A stretch of DNA of 64,000 nt from Syngnathus acus. Its lineage: Eukaryota > Chordata > Actinopteri > Syngnathiformes > Syngnathidae. This document shows, piece by piece, positions 1-9,030 of this stretch. The first letter of the stretch is position 1; each line of letters opens with the position of its first letter. The notes under the pieces are model-generated. The model was not told the origin of the DNA, searched no databases, and worked only from the letters and a program-made list of their open reading frames with translations. A program made the position numbers and the translations under genes. Where the stretch lies: positions 4,112,501 to 4,176,500 of the forward strand of contig NC_051101.1 in assembly GCF_901709675.1 (NCBI RefSeq), in the 5' to 3' direction.

Positions 1-747
1 GAGTCTATTAGATGACCATAAAATTCAGGACTGCCTTGGCTTATTTCAGATATGATGTAAAACATTTAATGAGTGTAGCAACATCTTCTCTATGTTTATT
101 TTTTTGTATGATTTGGTCTCTATGCTGCTTTTTTTGTCGCAGCACTATGCTATTGTGTGTTTGTGTAGAGGAGCTTCAGGGGGTTTTCAAAGAAAAGGGC
201 GGGGTTGGGGATGTTGTTGATCATGGCATTTGATTCAAATTTGTCTTCTCATTGTGTCGCTTGCTTATGGCATTTTGTGTGTGTGTGTGTGTGTGTAAGC
301 CTCGATAAATCAAGTAGTGAGTAGATGGAGGAAAGTGCAAAAAAGTAAGTTGAGAATAACAAGGAAAAAAAACAGCGTGAAGAATCGGGAAGAGAAGGTT
401 GAATGGCATTGAGACAAACTGGTTTCTGAGTTACTGGGTTTGTTTCCAAAGACAGATGATTTTTATGACTTGACATAAATCTGGGCTTTCATATAGAGTA
501 GACAGATATACATGCTCAAACTCAGGCCAAAGCAATAAACCAAGCAACTTTAATCATGCAAATCTATAATCACAGGTCACAAATGCATCTCAAGAGCTTT
601 GACTGAGAATTCATGGTGGGAAGTAACAACATTATTGCACTGTACAGTGGATTTTTCAGATGTCTAGTTTGTATCAGACCTTGACCTGGCATTGCAAACA
701 AACATCTGCTAAGTATCCAATCTAGGACCGTATTTAAAGAATTAGAT
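1..747. other. Intergenic, no gene seen
   Basis: No coding signal or recognisable repeat is visible apart from a (TG)n run of about 10 units at 276-296. The stretch ends at the target site of the LTR retrotransposon. The short ORFs here lack homology, composition or splice context. Confidence 0.6.
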
Positions 748-752
748 CTAGG
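748..752. repeat. Target-site duplication, left copy (CTAGG)
   Basis: CTAGG directly precedes the 5' LTR and recurs at 2927-2931 directly after the 3' LTR. A 5-bp duplication is usual for Ty3/Gypsy integrases, so this marks an intact integrase-mediated insertion. Confidence 0.9.
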
Positions 753-1114
753 TGTCACGTCCCCACGTCACCTGACTTCCAGCCTAGCCCGACTCATGGA
801 ATTGCCAGCACCTGCTACAGCTCGTTAGGTTCCCTATTTAACCTCTCTGTGTTCTGCCAGTAGTTGTCAGTTCGTCTGATTACCCTGCACGTGATACTGC
901 TGCCTTTTTGTCCCCGGACCAAACTTTGTAGCCAACAACTTGCCTGACCTTCGACCACGCTCCAGATCGCCGCCTGTCCTGACTACTTGCCTGACCTTCG
1001 ACCACGCTCCAGATCGCCGCCTGCCCTGACTACTTGCTCGTTCTACATCCCCGTTTTCCCTCTCACCATTAAAGGATCGTGCTGCACTTGGTTCCCTGTC
1101 TTTGTTGCCTGACA
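753..1114 (+). repeat. 5' LTR of gag-only retrotransposon
   Basis: The LTR is 362 bp, begins TGTCACGTCC and ends TTGCCTGACA (TG...CA ends). A TATA-like TATTTAA lies at 835-841, which would place the transcript start near 866. A poly(A) signal ATTAAA lies at 1068-1073, followed by a T/G-rich stretch to the LTR end, so U3, R and a short U5 can be drawn. An internal 47-bp tandem duplication begins at 940 and 987; the two copies differ at about one base. Confidence 0.92.
835..841 (+). promoter_or_regulatory. TATA-like box of the LTR promoter
   Basis: TATTTAA sits 31 bases (from its first T) before G866. That is the spacing expected for RNA polymerase II, and G866 begins the segment complementary to the putative primer-binding site. 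The same sequence is repeated in the 3' LTR. Promoter activity is inferred from position only. Confidence 0.5.
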
Positions 1115-1127
1115 GAACGAACTGACC
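1115..1127 (+). other. Putative self-primed primer-binding site
   Basis: The bases directly inside the 5' LTR do not begin with TGG, as a tRNA-type primer-binding site would. Instead ACGAACTGAC (1117-1126) is the exact reverse complement of GTCAGTTCGT at 866-875 in the LTR. Allowing a one-base bulge extends pairing by three bases. This is the geometry of Tf1-type self-priming, where the 5' end of the element RNA folds back to prime minus-strand synthesis. The inference rests on sequence complementarity alone. Confidence 0.55.
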
Positions 1128-1131
1128 AGAA

Positions 1132-2463
1132 ATGCAACCAGCGCACGATTCCCTAGACACGGCCCGCTTGACCCACACGGAGTGGGAGCTCGGCAAGACC
1201 ACAGAGGAGATGGCGGCGTTAACCAGGGTCGTCCAGCAGCTGCAACAGCAGCTCCAGCTGCAGCAACAGCAACTGCAGCAGCAGCAACAGCAACTGCAGC
1301 AGCAGCAACAGCAACTGCAGCAGCACCACCAGCTCCACCAGGACCTGGTAGAGGCTCTCAGGGATCACAGAGACTTGGCTCCTCTGGCTGCTGCAGATCG
1401 GTTTGTGCCATCTCTGTCCACGTCCGTGCCGCTTAGCCCCGCCGATCAGCCCACCGTTATGTCCACGCCCCGTCCTGCCTCGGCACCCGGGCAGTACGTG
1501 GACGTCCCTGAGCCCAGACTCAGCAACCTCGCAAGGTTCGACGGTGACCCCAAGTACGTCCGGGCCTTTCTGACGAACTGCCGTGTCTTGTTCGACCTCC
1601 AGCCCGTCACATTTGCCACGGAGCCAGCCAAGGTGGGTTTCGTGCTGACTCACCTGACGGGCGAGGCATGGCTGTGGGGAACGGCAGAATATGAGCGGCA
1701 GGGACCCGCCTGTTCGTCGTTTGACGCCTTCGCCGCTGAGATCCTGCGCGTATTTGACCTGGGCTCCGCCTCGGAGGACGCCTCCACAGAGCTCCTCACG
1801 CTGCGCCAAGGCAGCAGATCCGTCGCCCAGTACGCCATCCGGTTCCAGACGGTGGCGCGTCGTAGCGACTGGAACACCCCGGCTCTCGTCGGTGCCTTCA
1901 TCCACGGACTCGCGGACTATATCAAGGACGAGATGGTGTCCTGCGAGCGCCCACAGACCCTTGAAGTGGCCATGGACCTGGCAGTACGGGTGGACCGGCG
2001 GATCCAGTCGAGGCGACGCGAGGAGAGGAGAGCGGCTCCGCCCCCCCGTCACCGTGACATCAGCCCGACACCTCGGGTGTCATGGAGCGCACCGGTTTTT
2101 TCACCGGACCTGTCGTCCGCCAGGGACCCTGTCCACGTAAGTCAGCGCGCCCTTGCCTCTCGGCCCTCCGCTTCTCCAATCCGTGGGCAGCCGCCGCGGG
2201 TCCGGTCTCGCCGTCGGCCGCAGCGGATGGCCCGGGCCCTTACTCCGCTGCCGTTGCGACGTCCGCAGCCGGGTTCTGCTCCGGTGGGCGGGGTATTGGG
2301 GTCTGACCGGCTTCCTGCTCGGAGTCGTCCGGTAGGGACCCGCCCGGTTCCCACGCCGGCCCCCTGGTCGGCGTCTCCCGACGCCGCGGCTGGGAAGGTG
2401 GACTGGGCGGGAGTGCCGCCTGATGACGGGGCTTGGTCGACGTGTTCTGATTCGGAATATTGA
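1132..2463 (+). CDS. Gag polyprotein of sushi-type LTR retrotransposon
   Basis: This 443-aa frame opens at the first ATG after the 5' LTR and ends about 100 bp before the 3' LTR. Residues 1-34 are a short N-terminal segment. Residues 35-70 are an almost pure Gln/Leu tract that may form a coiled coil, encoded by 21-bp CAACTGCAG-containing repeats. Residues about 128-300 match the retrotransposon Gag/capsid fold of sushi and PEG10 proteins: RFDGDP at 135-140, then the helix with FLTNCR, GEAWLWG at 177-183, an RQGSRSVAQYAIRFQ stretch at 225-239 and AFIHGL at 255-260. Residues 301-443 are rich in Arg, Pro and Ser with a single Cys, so the usual CCHC zinc knuckle is absent. RNA binding may fall to the basic tail. 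The frame is open throughout and GC-rich, unlike the flanking AT-rich DNA, consistent with recent insertion. It presumably assembles capsid-like particles in the cytoplasm, working with the Pol of another element. Confidence 0.88.
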   Translation: MQPAHDSLDTARLTHTEWELGKTTEEMAALTRVVQQLQQQLQLQQQQLQQQQQQLQQQQQQLQQHHQLHQDLVEALRDHRDLAPLAAADRFVPSLSTSVPLSPADQPTVMSTPRPASAPGQYVDVPEPRLSNLARFDGDPKYVRAFLTNCRVLFDLQPVTFATEPAKVGFVLTHLTGEAWLWGTAEYERQGPACSSFDAFAAEILRVFDLGSASEDASTELLTLRQGSRSVAQYAIRFQTVARRSDWNTPALVGAFIHGLADYIKDEMVSCERPQTLEVAMDLAVRVDRRIQSRRREERRAAPPPRHRDISPTPRVSWSAPVFSPDLSSARDPVHVSQRALASRPSASPIRGQPPRVRSRRRPQRMARALTPLPLRRPQPGSAPVGGVLGSDRLPARSRPVGTRPVPTPAPWSASPDAAAGKVDWAGVPPDDGAWSTCSDSEY

Positions 2464-2564
2464 CTGCCGCACGTCTTGGGTTCCCCCCCTCCCGCCCGGT
2501 CTCATGCTCCGTCTTGGGGTTCTGCTTTTGGGACGTCGGGGGCCGTCCCTTGGGGGGGGGGTTC
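2464..2564 (+). other. 3' internal region with G-tract (candidate polypurine tract)
   Basis: This is non-coding sequence between the Gag stop and the 3' LTR. A run of ten G (2552-2561) ends three bases before the LTR, where the plus-strand primer (polypurine tract) of an LTR element should lie. It contains no remnant of pol that I can see. Confidence 0.6.
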
Positions 2565-2926
2565 TGTCACGTCCCCACGTCACCTGACTTCCAGCCTAGC
2601 CCGACTCATGGAATTGCCAGCACCTGCTACAGCTCGTTAGGTTCCCTATTTAACCTCTCTGTGTTCTGCCAGTAGTTGTCAGTTCGTCTGATTACCCTGC
2701 ACGTGATACTGCTGCCTTTTTGTCCCCGGACCAAACTTTGTAGCCAACAACTTGCCTGACCTTCGACCACGCTCCAGATCGCCGCCTGTCCTGACTACTT
2801 GCCTGACCTTCGACCACGCTCCAGATCGCCGCCTGCCCTGACTACTTGCTCGTTCTACATCCCCGTTTTCCCTCTCACCATTAAAGGATCGTGCTGCACT
2901 TGGTTCCCTGTCTTTGTTGCCTGACA
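2565..2926 (+). repeat. 3' LTR of gag-only retrotransposon
   Basis: It is 362 bp with the same length, ends, internal 47-bp duplication, TATA-like box and ATTAAA signal as the 5' copy. I found no difference between the two LTRs by eye. It is followed directly by CTAGG (2927-2931), the right copy of the target-site duplication. Confidence 0.92.
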
Positions 2927-2931
2927 CTAGG
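2927..2931. repeat. Target-site duplication, right copy (CTAGG)
   Basis: It matches 748-752 exactly and sits immediately after the terminal CA of the 3' LTR. Confidence 0.9.
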
Positions 2932-2990
2932 TTGCTTATGGGCAAACAAGAATAGAATTGAGCTGCAGTGTGAATGTAGCCTAAGTCTCC

Positions 2991-3131
2991 TGGCTGCCAT
3001 GGGAATGCCTTGGGATTCCTTTGGAAGAACTGTATGAAGTGCCTGGGGAGAGGGAAGTTTGGGTTTCCCTTCTGAAGCTGCTGCCTCCACGACCTGACCC
3101 CGGATAACGGGTGGATGGATGAATGTTCATT
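2991..3131 (+). mobile_element. C-terminal scrap and tail of a fish LINE (RTE/Rex3-like)
   Basis: The frame from 2991 reads WLPWECLGIPLEELYEV, then GEREVWVSLLKLLPP, RPDPG and a stop. This matches the highly repeated C-terminal end of a fish LINE ORF (typically ..WERLGIPPEELEEV..GEREVWASLLRLLPPRPDPD). A short GGAT tail follows at 3112-3130, as is usual for these elements. The copy is heavily 5'-truncated. The LTR retrotransposon landed about 60 bp upstream. Assignment to the RTE/Rex3 group is from memory of the tail type and is less certain than the LINE call. Confidence 0.7.
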
Positions 3132-3722
3132 CCCTTACCATAAGCGGTCTTCATAATAAACCAAGACATGTTTCTGACAATATGGTTCATTTTGCGTTTT
3201 TTCTATAAAAAGATTCCTCCAAAATGCCATACTCCTTTACATGATCACCAACAAGCAGTTGTGTTACGTAAGGTCAACACTGTCTAGAAAAAGGACTCAA
3301 GCAAAATTACTGGGAAACGTTTTCTGTAAATGGGCCACTCTCAAGGACTGTAATTTGAATTTCTGAAAGGAATTATGAAACTACGCAAATTTTGTCATGC
3401 TTATCAGATTGACACGATGTTGAAGTTTATGAATCTAATGACCTCTTAAAGGTTCCTCATCCCTTACACAAAGCATAACACATGTTTCTACTACATTAAT
3501 TTTCCAGTTTTAAGTCAAAGGTTGGATGGAAACTAAAGCAAATGAAGTTCTGAGGTAAACTGCCCTATCGAATAAGGGTTGCCTGTAGCTTACTGTCAGC
3601 TAAACTTGTCATTCAAGTACCGTACCGTAGAATTATCCACTGCCCTATGAGGTAAGGTAAGGAATAACTATATACGTAGATTGACAGTCAACCAGACCAC
3701 ACAGCAATGTTATACTGTATAT
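3132..3722. other. Intergenic, nothing recognised
   Basis: AT-rich unique-looking sequence without coding potential or recognisable repeat structure. Confidence 0.5.
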
Positions 3723-4122
3723 ACTCCCGTATTTTCCGGACTATAAGGCGGACCTTCAATGAATGGCCCATTTTAAAACTTTGTCCTGATATAAGGCGCA
3801 CCGGACTATAAGGCGCACCATTAATGCATCCTGTCAGATTTTTAATCCAAATCAAATCATTCTCCATTTTACCTTTTTTATTTCAACTTCAGACACAACA
3901 AATTACTTTTTAATCACAAAATAATGATCCATAGTTTTTTTGATTCATGATTCATAGTCTTCAGCGGGCCACTTATGATTGATTTCATGACACAATGCTT
4001 CGGGCCAGTTTAAATTGAGGAATTTGGCCATATATAAGGCGCACCGGACTATAAGGCGCACTGTCGGCTTTTGAGAAAATGTTTGGTTTTTAGGTGCGCC
4101 TTATAGTCCGGAAAATATGGTA
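3723..4122. mobile_element. Inverted-repeat DNA element (MITE-like), copy 1
   Basis: The left end contains ATTTTCCGGACTATAAGGCG and the right end reads CGCCTTATAGTCCGGAAAAT then ATGGTA, so the termini form an inverted repeat of about 25 bp. Internal blocks of ATAAGGCGCACCGGACTAT recur near both ends. It has no coding capacity. Related copies lie at 23327, 30970 and 61908. TA at the ends suggests Tc1/mariner-like insertion, but the family name is not something I can confirm. Confidence 0.8.
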
Positions 4123-7100
4123 GGTGTTGGGTGCTGTAAAGTTGCAAAAGCTTTCTGCAGAGATCTGACAGCCCGAAAAGGTTGATCCATTGTAATGAGT
4201 CAGTCACACATATTTTGACCTATGCCATTTATAAACGACATATAAGAAGACGTGGTGGTCCTGAGATTTCATTGTACTATGCCGATTTAAGATGTCCTGT
4301 GCTAGATGTAACAAAGCGCTCCCAGAACATGACAAGAGCATCCACCTTATTTCACAGTAAGTACCGTGGGAAACTTTACATGGTTTATAATGGACAGCCC
4401 AATGAACAAGGCCGACTGCATTCATTTGGATTCTTTGTGCACGTATGTGTTTTTTATTAAGAGTTGCTCGTAGCACTGATGCAGTGATTTCAGAACAATG
4501 AGAAAATCCAAGCCAGTTACATTTGCCTGCAGCTAAGATTCTGTGACCTACAAACTGTGAGAACTATTATTTACTTCACAAGACTACACTACTACTGTCC
4601 TCTATTGTTTTCTTTTTAACTTACATGAACAAATGGATAATATTCTGCATTTATGCCATTTACCTTTTCTGTATATTCCATACACACGAATCTTCCCTAA
4701 ATCCATTACACTGGAATCATTAGTCGTAGAAAATTGAGGATTTATTGAATGAGATAGTCCAGTATAACTTCCGTCTAGCCATAGTACTTCATTACTACCT
4801 TACTTTGTTTTGGTGGTTGGCAAATATTTATGTCCATCGGCGATAATGCACCAAAAATATTTGCCAACTGCAGAAACTCAAGACGATTTGGGAACGGGTT
4901 TTTGGGGTGCCAGTCTGAGCTCTCATTTTAATATATAAAAGTCATACCTGAATGTCAGTCACAGGACCAGTCAAACCCGGAAGAGAGAAACTTACAGCCG
5001 GAAATTACGGTACTCAAATGACGCATTATTACTGTGCACACATCCTCCCTTCTATCACTCCAAATGAGATTGCTCAACTGTTTGGGAAAGCTTCGAATCC
5101 CCCCACAGACTCAAAGAAAGACACATTGTGATAGAGGGTCCCAGATCTTCCTCATATCTGCTACGTGGGTGGGTCGCACTGACTCATGTGGCGTAACAGT
5201 CACCCCGAGTTGTTGACGACGGCTGACGTGTGTGTTTCCCATCACGTGATAGGTGAGTGAATGTTGGAGGTTACACTCAGTCATGGGTAGATTCAAACTT
5301 TATCCTTTTAAAGAAAAGGTAAGGGAAAATTGTGCCGCTATCTAAAAGGTGTAATACTGCTTCTAATGACCCACAAGGTTTTGAACATTTTCATTCAATG
5401 ACACAATTCCTCCAACAACAAAGCCATTATCATACAGTGGGACATATCATCACTGTGGGATGTTTCTCGAACAGTGATGGATTCAAAGATACTATGGTAG
5501 TGATATGGTAGTGTGTCTGATTACAGACAAGACTGTTATGACAGTGGGGTCGCTTGTCAGACTACTAATTAATTTAATGTATAATTGAATAAAGCATATT
5601 TATGACTTTGTCATTCAAGACTGACATGAGTTGAAAACACAGAAATCAATCAATTCATTTGTTTTCTGCACTGCTTACACCGTTCAGGGTAGCCCACTTC
5701 ATTTTGGGCAGAAGGCTGAGTACACGCACAGACAATCACAGGGCAGATATTGAATTGGGCAAACTTTCACTTTCATATTCACATTGCCCACATTTGTTTC
5801 AATTGTAGCGTTGCATTCCCCTTACTTAGAAACCAGATGCAATAGTCCGCTCACATCCTCGAGGCTAGTGTGATAATCCACCCGGTCACCAGATGCGTCT
5901 AGCATTCAACTCTCAATTATTATTTTCACATCCACCTGTTTCTTTGTTCTTATTCTCCCATCATAAAATCTAAGTTTTGTGTTTAATCTGCAGTATTAAC
6001 CAATTTGAAGAATACACTTTTGGTCACAAAATCCACAGGCTGTACTTGCCTGTTGGTGTTGGGGAGAAAGGACATGAAGCATGTCAGTTGTATATCGGTC
6101 AGCTGTGGTCGTTGAGATAAGGGTCGATAGCCTTTCTGTGTCATCCGGTGGAACACAAGTGCTTACAATAGGCTACCATGTGGGAAGACAGGCCATGTGG
6201 AAAGACAAGCCAAGGGCAGCCGAAGAACACCTATAAACTATGTCATACTTCGTAATTGTTGCGGAATGGTGATGTTATGTCTGGGAGTGTCACTATATGT
6301 CTCTAATTAACTACATATGATTGAAGTTTGTCCAAGGAGGTGAGATAAGAACTGATAAGAACATTAGAGATTGTTTTTTATTCTTGTTTTACTGATAGCA
6401 TATCTGAAACATGATGCCCTCTTGTCACCTTTCAGGCAAAAACAGGAAAACTTATTTGAGTGTGTGTGGTTATAAGGTTGGGGAATGACCAGGAAACCAT
6501 CCTAGCTCCAGACACGGTGACCCTGCACCATGTTGGTGATTAGCTCAAGCGGAAACTCCGGAGATGCTGGAGCATCTTCACAAATCCAGTTATGTATTCG
6601 TTCCCATCTCATGACCTCACTTTCAAATGGAAATACTTCTCCTTTATCTTTGTGATCCATCTTTAATTCTAAAGAAGAGGTAACAATTAAGAATGGATGT
6701 ATGAGGGGAGAGTGTATTTTACAACAAAGTATGTTTGTGTGAGATCATCGAGCATTTCCCGTATGACTCACCGATCACATTTTTGATCTCGGTTTGATCT
6801 CAAACAGTTTTTAATGAACATTTGAGTTGCTTCAATGCCAATACAGTAAAAACTCAGTGGACTGATAAGGTTCCTCAGTAGAGTCATGAATTAGGCTGGG
6901 AATCAGATTCACGCACACGCAGACAAACACGCACAAACACACCGCCCATCTTCTTGTTCCCACTGCTTCACTGAACAGCTGGGCTCAATTTCACACTTCA
7001 AAAACAATTGGAAACAGCACATTGACAATTAGCCAACAGTTTGTGTATGTGTGTTTCCAATAGAGGGAGATTTCGCTAAGTTCCTGGTTTGTGGTACAGG

Positions 7101-8889
7101 ACATGAATACATATCCTAAGATGCCCAAGAGACGATTTGGGGAATTCACTTTAAAGAGGTGGCCTTTTAATCATGTGTGTGTCACAGCCTAAGGGTGAGG
7201 AAGGTCTGTTGCCACCCACCAAGCTATGTGAATGAAGTCACAACCAAACTGGATTTCTGATGTATCCTTGAGAGGACGTATTTGGAGCACACACCTGGAA
7301 CCTCAGTGTGACTGGCATCGTTGCTTTAGTAGAAATAGACTAACTTTTGTCTTTCTTCATGTTGACATGAAGTTTAAATCCCATCATGAGTCTAGTTTTC
7401 CGTCACAAGAATATTAGATCGACCTCAGATGGATTTTTTCTGGAATCACTGGATAAGCGATACGCAAATATTTTTTTATACATGTTCACATCCATACCAT
7501 CATTATTCACAACCGCTTCACATCAATCCTTCCCATGATTTGCATGGTGACACTTATTATTTCTTACACTATCAACATCGCTTTTGGTCCACATCACTGT
7601 CACCCTCACTTTTACCTTAATCGCCCTTTCAAAGTTAAAGCCTTGCTGCAATCAGCTGTGTGGCTCTGAGGGGAAATCCCCTTAAAATTGCAGGAACTTC
7701 TCCAAAAGTAATCTCTCATTGGTCACAGGCACCCCCTCCCTTCCTTTCTTCAATCTTTCTGTTCTTGCTCCAGCCTGTAGCAGCCTGGAGCCTGGAGGTT
7801 TTCACACTAGTAATTCTTATTTGGGCCATCCTAAACTGTTGTTTGGTTCCAATTTAATGTGTGTAAATGAGCTCATGCAGACTCACACTTTTCATACTTG
7901 CTTAAGACGGGTACGTACCACTTGAAAATTGCATAATTTAAGCATGATTTCGGTACTTTCGATCAAAATTGATAGAGGTCAAACTATCAGGCGTCTTATA
8001 AGATTTTCCCAACGATTGTTCCGTGGTCTGGAGTGTGTTGAGAGATATTTTTTCCCCTCCCCATTTTGTTCAGAATTTGGTTGGGTTAATAGCTGTAAAA
8101 GTTCAGTATTACTATCGAAAATCTTTATTTGTGATCAATCCTTACAAGTCATTCATCATGATGAACATGATAAGGAGAAGAATTTGACATTGCAATGTAG
8201 TAACGAGATGAGAAACAAGTTAGCAGAGCTTATTTGTTTTCTTCTGTTGTATTTTGTATTTGCCCTGTACTGCCTCTCACTGGTTTTGACACTAGGATAT
8301 ACATCTGGCATAGGGAAGTGAACTGCTGATTGTCAGTGGAGATAAAGTATATTGATAAGGGCCATTTCTCGTAATCTCCGGCAAAGTCATCATTTGCGGC
8401 CCAAGTACGGATCCAACTGAAAGTACGAATAAACCAAGAACGCACGGAATACCTGGCTGTTGTTCTTGTCAGCAAACTTAAAGGTTGCATTGGTTGGTTA
8501 CCTTTGAAGGCAAATATCCCAAGATACATTTCGTCTCAGAAATATGTTTCAGGGGGCGGGGAAGTTAAAAATACACAGCTGTTCCAATTTACAAAGAGAC
8601 TCGACTTCTTCAGAAGAACGTTCTTGTGTACGTTCTTAGGAAGGCAATACTAAGACCGTACTCAATGTTCTTCATATTGATAGACAGCCATACTGTATGT
8701 GTGCTGTGTTGGTCATCTTGAGTATACTAAAAAGTCTAATCTGCTGAGACCCTGAACAGGATAAGTATGATATAAAATGAACGACTGGGTAGAATACCTG
8801 TGCGAATGTGGACATTTATAAGGCGGTATTTATATTTTTTAGCATATCAGTCACGTCACCATATTAAGGCACATGATTTGTTATGCAGT
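4123..8889. other. Intergenic, no gene seen
   Basis: About 4.8 kb of AT-rich sequence without convincing exons. The longest frames (about 60-130 codons, for example 7929-8321) have no recognisable motif and unbiased codon use. No clear repeats are visible apart from short CA-rich patches near 6911-6950. Confidence 0.5.
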
Positions 8890-9030
8890 TTTTCATTTAA
8901 CGCCCTTCCTGACACATCTCCCATTTATTAGTGCTTGTGACCTGCAGCACTGGCTAGGAATCAAACCGGCACTGTCCGCATAAAAGGCAGCAGCACGTAG
9001 TCCTACAATACCAGTGCTCTGACGGCACGA
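8890..9030 (-). mobile_element. Degenerate tRNA-headed SINE fragment
   Basis: On the minus strand the segment reads as a tRNA-like head: a weak A-box region near 9005-9016, then GGTTTGATTCC (complement of about 8957-8967), a good polymerase III B-box match. After that comes a body resembling a common fish repeat (CCCTTCCTGAC... on the plus strand). It is strongly decayed. Confidence 0.4.

Larger units (their letters stand above)
753..2926 (+). mobile_element. Gag-only (non-autonomous) LTR retrotransposon, sushi/Ty3-Gypsy type
   Basis: The complete element is 2174 bp: 5' LTR, internal region with a single 443-codon Gag frame, a G-rich tract, and 3' LTR, flanked by the 5-bp duplication CTAGG. 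The two 362-bp LTRs look identical when read base by base, so the insertion is very recent. The internal region is only 1450 bp and has no room for protease, reverse transcriptase, RNase H or integrase. Mobilisation must therefore rely on enzymes from an autonomous relative. The Gag resembles the sushi-ichi/PEG10/RTL family. The organisation matches the terminal-repeat-with-Gag (TR-GAG) class described in plants. I know of no named fish equivalent. Confidence 0.9.

Noticed and set aside
1219-2052. 277-codon minus-strand ORF opposite Gag
   Set aside because: It is the shadow of the GC-rich Gag frame; its Leu/Gln run mirrors the CAG repeats and it has no start or promoter context.
7929-8321. 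130-codon plus-strand ORF
   Set aside because: Composition looks random, no motif recognised, no splice or promoter signals, no bias in codon use.
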